This document shows, piece by piece, positions 53,273 to 63,077 of a stretch of 64,000 nt of DNA (its first letter is position 1; each line of letters begins with the position of its first letter). The translations under genes and the position numbers were made by a program. A model generated the notes under the pieces. The model was not told where the DNA came from. It saw only the letters and a list, made by a program, of their open reading frames with translations, and searched no databases. Origin of the DNA: Larkinella humicola (lineage in GTDB: Bacteria > Bacteroidota > Bacteroidia > Cytophagales > Spirosomataceae); assembly GCF_008727875.1 (NCBI RefSeq), contig NZ_VTWS01000001.1:620001-684000 (forward strand), written 5' to 3'.

Positions 53273-56161
53273 TTAGAATCCCAGCCCGATCACCAGTGGC
53301 TGAACCAGCAGCTCACCGGTTTTGAGGTTGTAGAGGGTTCGGATCCCCGCTTCGAACGGCGTACGCAACCGCATGACGTTGAAGACAAACGAGAGATCCA
53401 GCCCCGTTGTATAATACTGATCGGTGACGACCCGGTTTTGCCCCTGCACGAGCACCTGGCTCTCCCCCAGCGCGGTATCGTAAAAACCGGTGGCTTTGAC
53501 GCGTTGGATGTAGAGCCACCGCCCGATTGACCAGTGGGGATTGAGCAGCGGCAGGCGGTATTCCACACTGCCTGTCATCAACTGATCATAACTGACGTAC
53601 GACTGACCGCGCGGATAGAAAACCGCCGGCGCAAACCGATACGTTCCCTGCATTTGCTGCTGATAGCCCGCCCGCAACCGCAACGAATGGTGTTTTCCGA
53701 CCCCCGGAAAATACAGACTTCCCTGCACCGCCCACACCTCGCCGGTTAGCTTTCCGCCGAAGGGCGTATTTCGCCAGACGGCCGAAACTGCCTGTCCCCA
53801 ACGGGGGCCGACATCCCGTTTGCTCTGTTTCAGGGTGCGTGAATAGGCTGCCGCGTAGGACATGCCGTGTAGCACGCGGTCAAAACCGACTTCCGTGATG
53901 GGACGCACCGGCAAGTCATATCCACTCACCTGCTGCAAATTGTAATACGCAGACAAAGAAGCGCTTTGAAAATATTTTGAGGTCGTGAGCTGAAGCGGAA
54001 TCCGGAAACCGGCGTTCAACTGGTTGTAATTCCAGGCGTCGCTCCGCAACGAATCGAGCGGTGCCCGGCGGTCGATGTAGACGGACGTGGACCGCTGGCC
54101 CCGCTGAAAACCGAGGTCAAGGATCGGAAAAAGCCCCTGGTAACTGAGATTTCCGTAATAATTCACCGTTCGCTCCGACTGGTCATACCCCACACCCAGG
54201 TCGATTTGGGTGGTGCTCAAGAGATCCTGCGACCGCAACCCGACCGTTCCGCTTTGGCCGTCGGAGCCCACCACCGGGCCCCAGCTGTACACATTGACGG
54301 CGTTCAGCAACCGGTTAAAGCGTTTTTTTGGAAAATCTGCCGTTGGCGACAGCGAATCGGCCAGGGCCGTCCGCACCTGCGCACCACCCGGTTCCTGACT
54401 GATCAAGGGGCCAAAATAGCGGACGGAGCCATCGCGAACCTCGCCGACGGGAGTCCACCGGGACGGATCGAGCTGCATTTCGGCAATGCGGTAGCCTTCG
54501 GCGTGAAAATCATGGAAGCTCAGTTTCTGGCCATCGGCGGAGACTGCCGGGTGGTAGGCCCCGAGTGGCCGGGAGGTTACCTGATACGACTGCCCGGTTT
54601 TGGTATCGAGCGCATACAGGTTGTCAATGCCGGACTGGGGCGAATTGTAGAAAATATACTGTTTCCAGGGTAGGGGATGGCTAATGTTCTGCCCGGAAAC
54701 CGGCAATAAATCCCGCTTGGTATTCGTCTCGGAATCAATGGATTGAATCATTTTTCCGGCTTTGGTCCGGGTCACCACCACTAGCGTTCGGTTATCGTCC
54801 TGCCAGCGGGGCTGACCATAAAAGTCATTTTCCGGATTGTCCAGAACCCGCAGTTCCTGACCGGTTTGGGCGTCGAGAATGACCAGCCGAATTTGATACG
54901 ATTCGTCGTTGCGGACGGCCACCACGCGGGTTCCATCGGGCGACAGGGACGCCACCGAATAGCGGCTGTGGCTGGACAATCGTTTGAGTTGGCGGGATTT
55001 CAAATCGAAGAGCTTGATTTCGGACTGAATCCGCTGCCCGAAACGAATGTCATACCGGAATTCGGTCCAGCAGATTTTTCCGGCCGCCACCGAAAGCATT
55101 TCGGGGTTGTTGTATAAACCGGGTACCATGACTTTGGTTTCGACGCCATTCCGGTCCAGCCTTACAAACTGCGCAATATCCCCCAACCCGGATTTTAAGG
55201 CAATCACCTCGTGGTCTGACACATACTGCGGATACTGGTAATTGGTAAACACCTTTCCCGATGCAGTTACCGGAAAAGTAACCGCATCGGTTAAACGAAG
55301 ACCTTCCTGTTGTTTCCGCCAGCTTTCTTCGATATCGTCCATCGACCGTCGGTAGAGTTCTTCAATCCGGTAGGTTGTCGTTTTTTTAACGCTGTTGGAA
55401 AACGAAAACGGATACAGGGGAAACCGGTAATAGCGATTCAGGGCCTTGCTCCAGGCATCTGCGCCGTAGGTTCGCTTTAGATACGTAGACATTAAGTATC
55501 CCAGAACGTAATGATTGGGCACATTGTCCCGGTACGATCCGCTGACAGCTTTGGGATATCGGAATCGTTTTCCGGCCAGTAGATTGGCCCGCATGCCCAG
55601 GTCGAAGTTTGGAATACGCCCGCGACCGGCCAGCGTCAGGGCGGTTTCTGTACCCACGGCATCGCCTTCCCAAAACCAGTCCGGCACGCCCAGGGTCAGG
55701 GCAGAAAAGGCGGAATTTCCAAAAACCGTATACGCCAGCCGCGTCAGTCCCTGCAACGCTTTATCGTATTGAACGACGTGCCGGAACTCGTGAACGGCCA
55801 GCAAATCGAGCCACTCGAGGTTTCCGGCCAGAAAAGGGTCCTGGGATGGAATGGCAAAAAACTCCGAGCGCCGGGGCATCATCGTCACAAAACCGTTGCT
55901 GACCATCGTCTGGTTTTGGAGAACCACCGACAACTTGCGGGGCCTTTTTTGCAGCGTTTCACTGACGGGTTCATATACCTGTTCCAGCCGCCGGGCGGTT
56001 TGCTGGGCGGTTTGGTCGAAACCGGTCGGATACAGAACCCGAAAGTGGGGTGTTTGCAGTTGATACCAGGGCAGGCGGGGGGGATTTTGATCCAGAACAG
56101 GGAGGGTCTGAGCCGCAGCCGACAGGGTTGTAAGCAGAATAACCGGCAACCAATAGCGCAT
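53273..56161 (-). CDS. Exported fusion: zinc metallopeptidase, TolB-like beta-propeller and outer-membrane beta-barrel
   Basis: A 962-aa protein with three recognisable parts. The start at 56161 (MRYWLPVILLTTLSAAAQ) gives a clean signal peptide. Residues about 20-290 look like a gluzincin peptidase: HEFRH at 124-128 (HExxH) and a downstream Glu165 in PDWFWEGDA, the expected third ligand. Residues about 300-610 hold TolB-like propeller blades, for example SVASLSPDGTRVVAVRND and YHPAVSADGQKLSFHDF. From about 640 on, alternating amphipathic strands and the terminal phenylalanine (VIGLGF) indicate an outer-membrane barrel. The peptidase would face the outside or the periplasm. It converges on folD across repeat I. 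Confidence 0.85.
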   Translation of the reverse strand: MRYWLPVILLTTLSAAAQTLPVLDQNPPRLPWYQLQTPHFRVLYPTGFDQTAQQTARRLEQVYEPVSETLQKRPRKLSVVLQNQTMVSNGFVTMMPRRSEFFAIPSQDPFLAGNLEWLDLLAVHEFRHVVQYDKALQGLTRLAYTVFGNSAFSALTLGVPDWFWEGDAVGTETALTLAGRGRIPNFDLGMRANLLAGKRFRYPKAVSGSYRDNVPNHYVLGYLMSTYLKRTYGADAWSKALNRYYRFPLYPFSFSNSVKKTTTYRIEELYRRSMDDIEESWRKQQEGLRLTDAVTFPVTASGKVFTNYQYPQYVSDHEVIALKSGLGDIAQFVRLDRNGVETKVMVPGLYNNPEMLSVAAGKICWTEFRYDIRFGQRIQSEIKLFDLKSRQLKRLSSHSRYSVASLSPDGTRVVAVRNDESYQIRLVILDAQTGQELRVLDNPENDFYGQPRWQDDNRTLVVVTRTKAGKMIQSIDSETNTKRDLLPVSGQNISHPLPWKQYIFYNSPQSGIDNLYALDTKTGQSYQVTSRPLGAYHPAVSADGQKLSFHDFHAEGYRIAEMQLDPSRWTPVGEVRDGSVRYFGPLISQEPGGAQVRTALADSLSPTADFPKKRFNRLLNAVNVYSWGPVVGSDGQSGTVGLRSQDLLSTTQIDLGVGYDQSERTVNYYGNLSYQGLFPILDLGFQRGQRSTSVYIDRRAPLDSLRSDAWNYNQLNAGFRIPLQLTTSKYFQSASLSAYYNLQQVSGYDLPVRPITEVGFDRVLHGMSYAAAYSRTLKQSKRDVGPRWGQAVSAVWRNTPFGGKLTGEVWAVQGSLYFPGVGKHHSLRLRAGYQQQMQGTYRFAPAVFYPRGQSYVSYDQLMTGSVEYRLPLLNPHWSIGRWLYIQRVKATGFYDTALGESQVLVQGQNRVVTDQYYTTGLDLSFVFNVMRLRTPFEAGIRTLYNLKTGELLVQPLVIGLGF

Positions 56162-56325
56162 AATTTCGAAAGAGGCCATCAAAAAAAATTGGACCGGTAA
56201 GGTACACAAAAGCGCTAAACAATCGAACTGGGGCGAAATATGATTTGCGAGTTGGCAATAAACCGGAAAACTGCTACCTTCAATCTCTCATTTCGGGCCA
56301 TCAGCCGGTGGCTATCCAATTCTTT

Positions 56326-56766
56326 ATGTTGCCCAACCGACCTTTTACCATATTAGTTGCCGAAGACGATGAAGAAGATCGGCTATTGCTGGATGAAGCG
56401 TTTATGCAAAATGGGTTGTTCGACTGCGGACGGTTTGTCGAAGATGGGGATCAGGTCATCGACTACCTGATGAACTGCATTGGCCCGGAGGCCGTCAACC
56501 CGCTTCCGTCACTGGTGATTATGGACATCAATATGCCCCTCCGGAATGGATTGGAGACCCTTCAGGCCATTCGGTCCGACCACCAGTTAAAAAATATTCC
56601 CGTGCTGATTCTGACTTCATCGCGGCAGGAAGTGGAAAAAGCGTACCGGTTGGGGGCTAATTCTTACCTCGTCAAACCCATCCAGTTTACGGAGTTGATT
56701 CAGATGATTAGTGACGTCACGACATATTGGCGGGACACGGTCAACCTACCCTACAACGAATATTGA
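56326..56766 (+). CDS. Stand-alone response regulator receiver (Rcp1-like)
   Basis: A single-domain receiver (146 aa) with the acidic pair in VAEDDEED, phosphoacceptor Asp67 in LVIMDINMP, Thr/Ser in LILTSSR and Lys in SYLVKPIQF. The start MLPNRPFTILVAEDD at 56326 is chosen; the upstream in-frame residues are not part of the fold. Rcp1-like receivers serve phytochrome-type or hybrid kinases through phosphotransfer; no kinase is adjacent here, so its partner is elsewhere. Confidence 0.9.
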   Translation: MLPNRPFTILVAEDDEEDRLLLDEAFMQNGLFDCGRFVEDGDQVIDYLMNCIGPEAVNPLPSLVIMDINMPLRNGLETLQAIRSDHQLKNIPVLILTSSRQEVEKAYRLGANSYLVKPIQFTELIQMISDVTTYWRDTVNLPYNEY

Positions 56767-56789
56767 CGCGTATTGTATACGTCCCGGAC

Positions 56790-57791
56790 TTACTTCACCA
56801 TGTGATAGAGAACGGAAGCCCGAAAACGCAATTCCCTGAACGTCTTGTTTGCCAACAAACCACCTCCAGTATAGTACCGGTGGATAATGTTTTTGCTATT
56901 GCCCTGAAAGTGCAGCGTGTGTAAAACGATTTCTTTCTTCAGCAACACGTTGTAGGCAACAGGATGTCCATTCTTAATTACGATTTTCTTCCGCCCCAAT
57001 CCGAATTCGTATTCATCCAGATCGTAATTGGTCGCCATCGAAATGTTGTGATCGAAAGCCGACCCGTTCTGGCAAGCCGACAGATTCCGGATTTTCGCAT
57101 TTTCCTCCTCGTAAAAAATATACAAAGCCGTCATGTCCGAAATACCGGCCCGGTCATTTTTGATGATCTTCTCTGCCCGGATCTGATCCATGAACGTCAT
57201 GAACCGGGGTTCGGTGTAGAGATTGCTCATCAGGTTGCAAAACTGGCTGATTCCTTCCCAGGTCCAGTACGATGAATGGCCCGAAGCTGACCGAACCCAC
57301 TGATAATCAACACCGATATTGTAGGCTGCCTGGTATTTTGTCAATCCGGCCTGGTTTACATAGTGGGTAATGTCCGAATAAATCATCACATCCGAGTCGG
57401 CCACAAAAACCTGACGATAGCCTTCGCGTCGCATTAGTTCTTTCACCAGATACCAGCGTACAAAGCAGAACAGCTCGTAGTCGTAATGATTGGGAGACTG
57501 GTGCTGATACACGCTTTTAAACCAGTCGGTTTCCGGATTTAGTAAGTCGCTGACATTGTGATGGATAAGAAACGGAAACCGGTTATTCTCTACATCGCCC
57601 AGAAGATGAATCGGGCTGTCGGGATTGGAATGAGCAGCTTGGCGAAGGGTGTATTCCAGATAAAAACTGTAGCGCTGATGTACGAAGATGATCGGGATTC
57701 CCGATCGTCCTCCCGACTTTTTGTTTTGTTCCTGTGTAGTACCGGGAACCGTTTCTTTCAAGTCGATAGAGGTGGGAGACGTATTTATCAT
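56790..57791 (-). CDS. Glycosyltransferase-like protein with DxD motif
   Basis: A 333-aa protein without signal or TM segments. The region GIPIIFVHQRYSFYLEYTLRQA at the start of the fold and the VFVADSDVMIYSDI motif (DSD, about residues 133-135) have the layout of GT-A nucleotide-sugar transferases. Conserved-looking later segments are GVDYQWVRSASGHSSYWTWEGI and VLHTLHFQGNSK. I cannot assign a family. It may modify surface glycans. No partner genes are adjacent; the receiver gene converges from the left. Confidence 0.65.
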   Translation of the reverse strand: MINTSPTSIDLKETVPGTTQEQNKKSGGRSGIPIIFVHQRYSFYLEYTLRQAAHSNPDSPIHLLGDVENNRFPFLIHHNVSDLLNPETDWFKSVYQHQSPNHYDYELFCFVRWYLVKELMRREGYRQVFVADSDVMIYSDITHYVNQAGLTKYQAAYNIGVDYQWVRSASGHSSYWTWEGISQFCNLMSNLYTEPRFMTFMDQIRAEKIIKNDRAGISDMTALYIFYEEENAKIRNLSACQNGSAFDHNISMATNYDLDEYEFGLGRKKIVIKNGHPVAYNVLLKKEIVLHTLHFQGNSKNIIHRYYTGGGLLANKTFRELRFRASVLYHMVK

Positions 57792-57864
57792 ACAGAAACT
57801 GTTGAGTAAAAACTGGTACTAATATAGTAATCTTATTGATTGACCCAATACGGATTCGATCCGT

Positions 57865-59295
57865 TTAAAAGTATTTCAAAATTATTTTGATGATTCGTTT
57901 AACTCTGTCTGAATAAGGCGGATAAAGTAACTTTAAGTTTCCAAATTGACGCTTTACCACACCGCGGGCATTGGAAAATTCCTGAAAACCATAAAAACCG
58001 TTCGATTTTCCAATCCCACTTTGATTAATTCCGCCCACCGGTAGTTCAGCATGGGCAAAATGAATCATCGTGTCATTCAGGACGGTATTCCCGGCCGTCG
58101 TCCGGTTCAGCCAGAATTGACGGTTCGATTCTTTCCCGCTAAAAACATACAAAGCAAGCGGTTTGGGCCGACCGGCCAGAAAACGAACCACTTCTTCGCG
58201 GGTGTCGTATGGAATTACCGGCAAAAGAGGGCCGAAAATCTCTTCCTGCATTATGGCCATTTTTACCGTCACATTTTCGAGCAGCGTGGGCTCCATAAAC
58301 CGGTCATCGGCATCCGTTTGCCCACCAATCGACACAGTGGCTCCTTTCTGTATGGCATCGTCCAACCAGAATTTGAGCCGCTGAAAATGCCGGTCGTTGA
58401 TGATCCGGGCGTAACTTTCCGAACGCTGAACTCCTTTTCCCTCTGGGTCATACATGGCCCGAATCGCTTCACGAACCTCCCGAATAAACCGGTCTTTTTC
58501 CGACCGCTGAATCAGGATGAAATCCGGAGCCACGCAGGTCTGCCCGTTGTTGATCCATTTTCCCCAGGCAATCTGCCGGGCTGCGGTTCGGATATCGGCG
58601 GTTTCGTCGATAATTCCGGGCGATTTGCCACCCAGTTCAAGGGTCACCGACGTCAGATTTCGGGCCGCTGCCGTCATCACCACTTTCCCCACTTCCGAGC
58701 TACCCGTAAAGAAAATGTGGTCGAAGGGTAATTCCAATAAGTATTGAGCCAACGTAGCATCGCCCTCCAAAACCGCCACTTCTTCCTGCGAAAATAGCTC
58801 TTCGACCAGCGTTCGGAGGAAAGCAGAAGCTCCGGGGGAGTGCTCCGACGGTTTGATGAACGCCGTGTTCCCGGCAGCAATCGCCGAAATAAGCGGTTTC
58901 AAGGTCAAGTAGATGGGGTAATTCCAGGGCGAAATAATCAGCGTTACACCTTTGGGCTCATAGTGGATAAAACTAGTGGTTCCCAGCAGGCCCAGCGGAG
59001 TGGGCACCGGATGGGATTTCATCCACCTTTTCAGATGCCGGATGGCCACATTTAGCTCGTTGATCGTTCCATACACCTCCGTCAGATCGGTTTCGGCTGC
59101 CGGTTTTCGAAAATCTGCATAGAGTGCCTTTGCTAAACCCGTCCGGTTCGCCAGCAGATATGCTTGCATCTTTTTCAGTTTGGCAATTCGTTCCTCCGCC
59201 GTGGATTCCTTTAGAAAAGCGGCCTGCCGACGCTGTGCATCGAACAAATCCCGGATCTGTGTACTATTTTCGCGATTAAAAGCAGGCCCAATCAT
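57865..59295 (-). CDS. Aldehyde dehydrogenase (class 3-like)
   Basis: An NAD(P)-dependent aldehyde dehydrogenase (476 aa) of the ALDH3-like group, often active on fatty or aromatic aldehydes. Catalytic Cys254 in NNGQTCVAPDF, general-base Glu220 in TLELGGKSPG, and the oxyanion Asn125 in SPWNYP are present. The C-terminal tail (LKLLYPPYSDRVKRIIKIILKYF) ends in a short amphipathic helix, as in membrane-associated ALDH3 members. It is divergent from the XRE regulator gene (73 bp apart), which may control it. Confidence 0.95.
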   Translation of the reverse strand: MIGPAFNRENSTQIRDLFDAQRRQAAFLKESTAEERIAKLKKMQAYLLANRTGLAKALYADFRKPAAETDLTEVYGTINELNVAIRHLKRWMKSHPVPTPLGLLGTTSFIHYEPKGVTLIISPWNYPIYLTLKPLISAIAAGNTAFIKPSEHSPGASAFLRTLVEELFSQEEVAVLEGDATLAQYLLELPFDHIFFTGSSEVGKVVMTAAARNLTSVTLELGGKSPGIIDETADIRTAARQIAWGKWINNGQTCVAPDFILIQRSEKDRFIREVREAIRAMYDPEGKGVQRSESYARIINDRHFQRLKFWLDDAIQKGATVSIGGQTDADDRFMEPTLLENVTVKMAIMQEEIFGPLLPVIPYDTREEVVRFLAGRPKPLALYVFSGKESNRQFWLNRTTAGNTVLNDTMIHFAHAELPVGGINQSGIGKSNGFYGFQEFSNARGVVKRQFGNLKLLYPPYSDRVKRIIKIILKYF

Positions 59296-59345
59296 TGCAT
59301 GATTACGTTTTCATGAAAAAACAGGTAATAATACAGAAATACTAA

Positions 59346-59353
59346 TATTTTTG
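59346..59353 (+). promoter_or_regulatory. Candidate -7 box for the XRE regulator
   Basis: TATTTTTG fits TAnnTTTG. It sits 15 bp before the ATG at 59369, so translation probably starts at that ATG and not at the TTG at 59351 inside the box. Confidence 0.5.
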
Positions 59354-59368
59354 TCAAAACACTGCCCG

Positions 59369-60469
59369 ATGAGTATTGTCAGCAACAACATCAAATACCT
59401 CCGTCGGCTCAATGGGTTGACTCAGGAACAGTTTGCCCGGCGGATTGGCATCAAACGCTCCCTGCTGGGGGCCTACGAAGAAGCCCGGGCCAACCCCAAT
59501 CTGGACAATCTGATGTCGATTGCCCGCGCATTCAGCACCACGGTCGATAATCTTTTGAAGAGTGATTTGCGGAAAATCCGTGAAACACCCGATCTGGCGC
59601 TGCCACTCGACCGGCCGTCGTCAGGGTCGCAGCCTCCTACCGTTTTTCCGGCTTCGCCCCTGCCGAAAGACATTACCGAAACTGAAAATACGGCAACAGC
59701 TCCCAAGGCATTGTCGTCCGTTCTTGAAAAATACTACCAGCAACCGGCCACCAAGCCGCCAATAAACTTTCAAAAACCGGTCGATACGTACCCGACCGCC
59801 CAGCCGCAGATCAAGCTGGTCTCGCAACGGATTGTTCCACGACCCGTTTCACGTCGCGAAGGATTTTCTCCCTATTCTTTGTCCGGTAATCAACCATCGC
59901 CACAACCTTTATCCTTCAATAATAGTTACGATAATACGAGATCGGTAACCAGCCCGGCCGCCGAACACCGCAGTAGTGCCGAGACGTATTCGACCAGTAC
60001 AATTGCTTACGTTCGAAAACGTCAGTTCAGTGATTACATGCAGCGGTATCAGCAACCCGATTTTCTAAACCGGTTGGCGATTTTACAGTTACCTTTGCTC
60101 CCGCCCGACACCTATCGGGCTTTTGAAGCGGGGGAAGAATTTGCCTATCCTGGCGCAGTACTCATTGGCAAGTACATTCGGAACTGGTATGACATTGCCG
60201 ACAACAAGCTGCATGTCTTGCTGATCCAGAACCAGGGCATCGTGTGCCGTCGGGTTTTCAATCAGGTCAAACTGAAAGGAACGCTGCTGTTGTCATCTGA
60301 TCAGCCTTCCATCAGCAGCCGGGAAGTTTCCATTCGCGACGTGCTCGAAGTATGGGAAATCTCTGCTTTTATCAGTCAGCAAATGCCCGAAGTCAGCCCT
60401 TCTCTGGATGGCATTCGAACCCTGGTTGAAGATTTGCAGTATGAGCTGGATCGCATTCAGAAAAAATAA
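59369..60469 (+). CDS. XRE-family regulator with degenerate S24/LexA-like domain
   Basis: A 366-aa DNA-binding protein. The N-terminal HTH (about 1-60) reads NIKYLRRLNGLTQEQFARRIGI then KRSLLGAYEEARANPNLDNL. A long Pro/Ser/Gln-rich linker (about 80-215) follows, then a C-terminal domain (about 225-345) matching the S24/LexA fold: LPPDTYRAFEAGEEFAYPGAVLIG and IVCRRVF. In active S24 proteins the first piece has GDSM and the second has a catalytic Lys; here the Ser position reads EEF and the Lys position is Arg, so self-cleavage is unlikely. The domain may still sense a ligand. Divergent from aldehyde dehydrogenase. Confidence 0.85.
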   Translation: MSIVSNNIKYLRRLNGLTQEQFARRIGIKRSLLGAYEEARANPNLDNLMSIARAFSTTVDNLLKSDLRKIRETPDLALPLDRPSSGSQPPTVFPASPLPKDITETENTATAPKALSSVLEKYYQQPATKPPINFQKPVDTYPTAQPQIKLVSQRIVPRPVSRREGFSPYSLSGNQPSPQPLSFNNSYDNTRSVTSPAAEHRSSAETYSTSTIAYVRKRQFSDYMQRYQQPDFLNRLAILQLPLLPPDTYRAFEAGEEFAYPGAVLIGKYIRNWYDIADNKLHVLLIQNQGIVCRRVFNQVKLKGTLLLSSDQPSISSREVSIRDVLEVWEISAFISQQMPEVSPSLDGIRTLVEDLQYELDRIQKK

Positions 60470-60540
60470 TGCCTAGTGTCATCATCCGAATGTACAGTTC
60501 GCTTATAAAAGTATATTGAAAACGTTACCGACTTACTAGT

Positions 60541-62244
60541 GTGAACACTTTGTTAATCAATCAGTCGACGACAAAAAACGCTATCCTTATCCGTACACTA
60601 AATTGGATGTCTGGGCTGGTGAGCGTCGGGGCTGTCATATTTTTTATCTATTATATCACCATTTATTCCGTCAACTTTCCTTTTCAGGATGATAATACTT
60701 TTCTTCAGTTAATTACTGAATTAAGAAAAGGATTAAGCTGGCCAGAAACGATTTCTACTTTTTTTCGGGCCGATAATGACCACCGTATTTTCGTCCCCCG
60801 GCTTGTTTCCTACATCGATTACCTTTTTAACGGCCATTTAAATTTCAGAAGTTATATTTTTATTGCCGCGATCAATTTAATTTTAGTAGCAGGTTACATC
60901 TATGTCCTGTTTCGGCAGTTAAAACTTCCTCTGGCTTATTTTCTTCCCATTCCACTGCTGATCTTCCAGCCTCAATACCACGAAGTGACGATCTGGGCAT
61001 TAACCGGTCTGCAGCACATCACCCTCCTGCTTCTGCTTTGCGCCTGCCTGATTCTGCTCCAGGAACCGTCACCGGTCCGGGTAGCTTCAGCCGTTTTCCT
61101 GGCACTTTTGGCCACCTACACCCACGGTAATGGTATTCTGGTTTTTGCTACCGGTTTTTTCATTCTCTTAATTAACCGCTATTACACGTTTTTGCTTCCC
61201 TGGACTCTGGCCATGATGGTCGCGCTCGCCGGTTATTTGGCGGGCTATACACCCGGCAGTGGGGTCAAAAGCAGCATCAACTGGCCGCTTATTCCCGCTT
61301 CTTTTGTGGCTAAAATCGGAGCAAACCTATCGGTCTGGCCTTTTTTATCCATCGGAGCCCCGATCGTTTGGGGAACACTCATCTGTATTCTGGTCATCCC
61401 CTACATGCTGAATGCGGTTTACAAATCTTTTCAAAAAAATACAATTAAACCGCCAATTACCCATACAATATTTGCTTTTTTTTGCTTTATATTTTTAACA
61501 ACGGGATTGATTACGGTTTTTCGGGCGTCCTCCGAGATTGTGTTGGAAAACCGCTTTAAAATTTATGCCGCCCTAAGCTCCGTTTTCTTTTATTTATTTT
61601 TACTCAATACATTCCCTAAACTACGCCGGGTTGTTTATTTCTCCTTTGTCATTTTTGCCCTGCTTTTTTACGTTAACTCCTATTTTTTTTACACGCCTGA
61701 AGTAGCGAATAAATACACCCGCTACGTTGCCGACACCTATAACTGGCGGAAGAATCAAACCGAGTTGTGCAATTTCAGCTCCATCGAAAGCAGCATTGAA
61801 TTTCTGGTACCCGCCTATCAGCAGGGTTTCTGGCAAGTCCCGGAACGGTTCGCCGGTTTTGACGAACAGCTGAAAGCTACTCTGCAGCAAAATCGTTTCA
61901 AACCCCTTGTTTTCCAGACGAAGAAGTACCTTCACGAAGAAAACGGTCCACCGCAGTTGCTGATTGAAACGCTGGAATTTCCGCTCCGCCGTCGGCAGTT
62001 GCGCGACGAATTGTTTGTGGTGCTGTACGATGAAACCGCCCGGCGAACGTATCTCGCCGGAACGCTGCCCAAAATGGCGGGCTGGCGTCGGTTGCTCACC
62101 GAAGGGGTTTATTTTGGGAACGGTTTTTCGACCACGGTGCCTTTAAAAGCCACGCAACCGGGGCACTATCGCCTGGGGTGTTTGCTAAAAGAAGCCGACG
62201 GAAAATCGGAGCTCATCATGACGCAGCAAACCGTGACGCTATGA
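60541..62244 (+). CDS. Large polytopic membrane protein of unknown function
   Basis: A 567-aa protein with about 11-12 hydrophobic segments between residues 20 and 400 and a soluble C-terminal tail (about 410-567). An early loop with FPFQDDNTFLQLITELRKG contains two aspartates in the place where GT-C enzymes have their catalytic acidic residues, so a glycosyltransferase role is possible but unproven. The start is a GTG at 60541; no ATG is better placed. It follows the XRE gene by 71 bp on the same strand. Confidence 0.7.
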   Translation: MNTLLINQSTTKNAILIRTLNWMSGLVSVGAVIFFIYYITIYSVNFPFQDDNTFLQLITELRKGLSWPETISTFFRADNDHRIFVPRLVSYIDYLFNGHLNFRSYIFIAAINLILVAGYIYVLFRQLKLPLAYFLPIPLLIFQPQYHEVTIWALTGLQHITLLLLLCACLILLQEPSPVRVASAVFLALLATYTHGNGILVFATGFFILLINRYYTFLLPWTLAMMVALAGYLAGYTPGSGVKSSINWPLIPASFVAKIGANLSVWPFLSIGAPIVWGTLICILVIPYMLNAVYKSFQKNTIKPPITHTIFAFFCFIFLTTGLITVFRASSEIVLENRFKIYAALSSVFFYLFLLNTFPKLRRVVYFSFVIFALLFYVNSYFFYTPEVANKYTRYVADTYNWRKNQTELCNFSSIESSIEFLVPAYQQGFWQVPERFAGFDEQLKATLQQNRFKPLVFQTKKYLHEENGPPQLLIETLEFPLRRRQLRDELFVVLYDETARRTYLAGTLPKMAGWRRLLTEGVYFGNGFSTTVPLKATQPGHYRLGCLLKEADGKSELIMTQQTVTL

Positions 62245-62253
62245 ACCAGCCGG

Positions 62254-63012
62254 TTACGGTTGACTCAGCCGAACCAGTAATTTGCGAAGCTTGCCAACCG
62301 CTCCTTCATCGCCGATGATGGCCGTACTGGTTTCATACCATTCCGGCGTTCCCAGATTCAGATACCGACCGGGTTTGCGCGGAGCATCGAGCAGGGCTTC
62401 CTCGCTGTTGTAATCCACCGCGAAAAAAACCTCCATCAGCGCCTTCAGTTCTTTCCACGGCAGGGTTTTGGTTTGGGTCTGGTTCGCGCGCCGGGTTTCC
62501 AGACGCACTTCCCGTCCGGCAAACGATGCGGTCAGGTGCGCTTCCGTCCGGCTGCCCGACTCGATTTCCAGATAAGTCGCTTCAAACGGTTTTTCTTTCC
62601 CCGAAACTTCGTACACGGCCTGAATCAATTCCTGGCTCAAAAACTGCCATTCGGAACGATGAGAAGGCGTTCCGGACTGGCTGCCCTGCGCATGGGTGTC
62701 GATGGTGACCAGAAAGTAGTCCTGATTATCACTTAACTTTTCTTCGTCAAACGCTTTGAGTTGGACTTTTCGAGCCAGATCGCCAACGGTTTGCTCCCAT
62801 ACGGCTGACAGATGCCCCGACCATTGGTAGTCATCCGTGGTGGTGAAGCCTTCGCCGGTAATTTCTTCCTCGTCCAGTTCTTCCCGATCGGTGTAGGTCA
62901 TCGTCAGGTTGATCGACAAACGGCCGTCGCTGGTCGGATGCAGTAGGATGGTAAAAAAATGGGCGTATGGTGGTGGAACTACCAGAGCGGTTTGGTACCG
63001 GATTTCGATCAT
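62254..63012 (-). CDS. Conserved hypothetical protein
   Basis: About 252 aa, with the ATG at 63012 (MIEIRYQTALVVPPPYAHFF); an ATG seven codons further up at 63033 is also possible. The sequence is rich in acidic and polar residues (ELDEEEITGEGFTTTDDYQW), soluble, with a C-terminal helical part (GDEGAVGKLRKLLVRLSQP). I do not recognise a family or a catalytic motif. It follows the menE-like gene on the same strand with a gap of 44-65 bp, so the two may be co-transcribed. Confidence 0.7.
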   Translation of the reverse strand: MIEIRYQTALVVPPPYAHFFTILLHPTSDGRLSINLTMTYTDREELDEEEITGEGFTTTDDYQWSGHLSAVWEQTVGDLARKVQLKAFDEEKLSDNQDYFLVTIDTHAQGSQSGTPSHRSEWQFLSQELIQAVYEVSGKEKPFEATYLEIESGSRTEAHLTASFAGREVRLETRRANQTQTKTLPWKELKALMEVFFAVDYNSEEALLDAPRKPGRYLNLGTPEWYETSTAIIGDEGAVGKLRKLLVRLSQP

Positions 63013-63077
63013 TTTAAAGCGCTGCTCAATCATGTTGCAAGAATAGGGATTAAAGACCGGAGAAAAAAGACGCCCGG

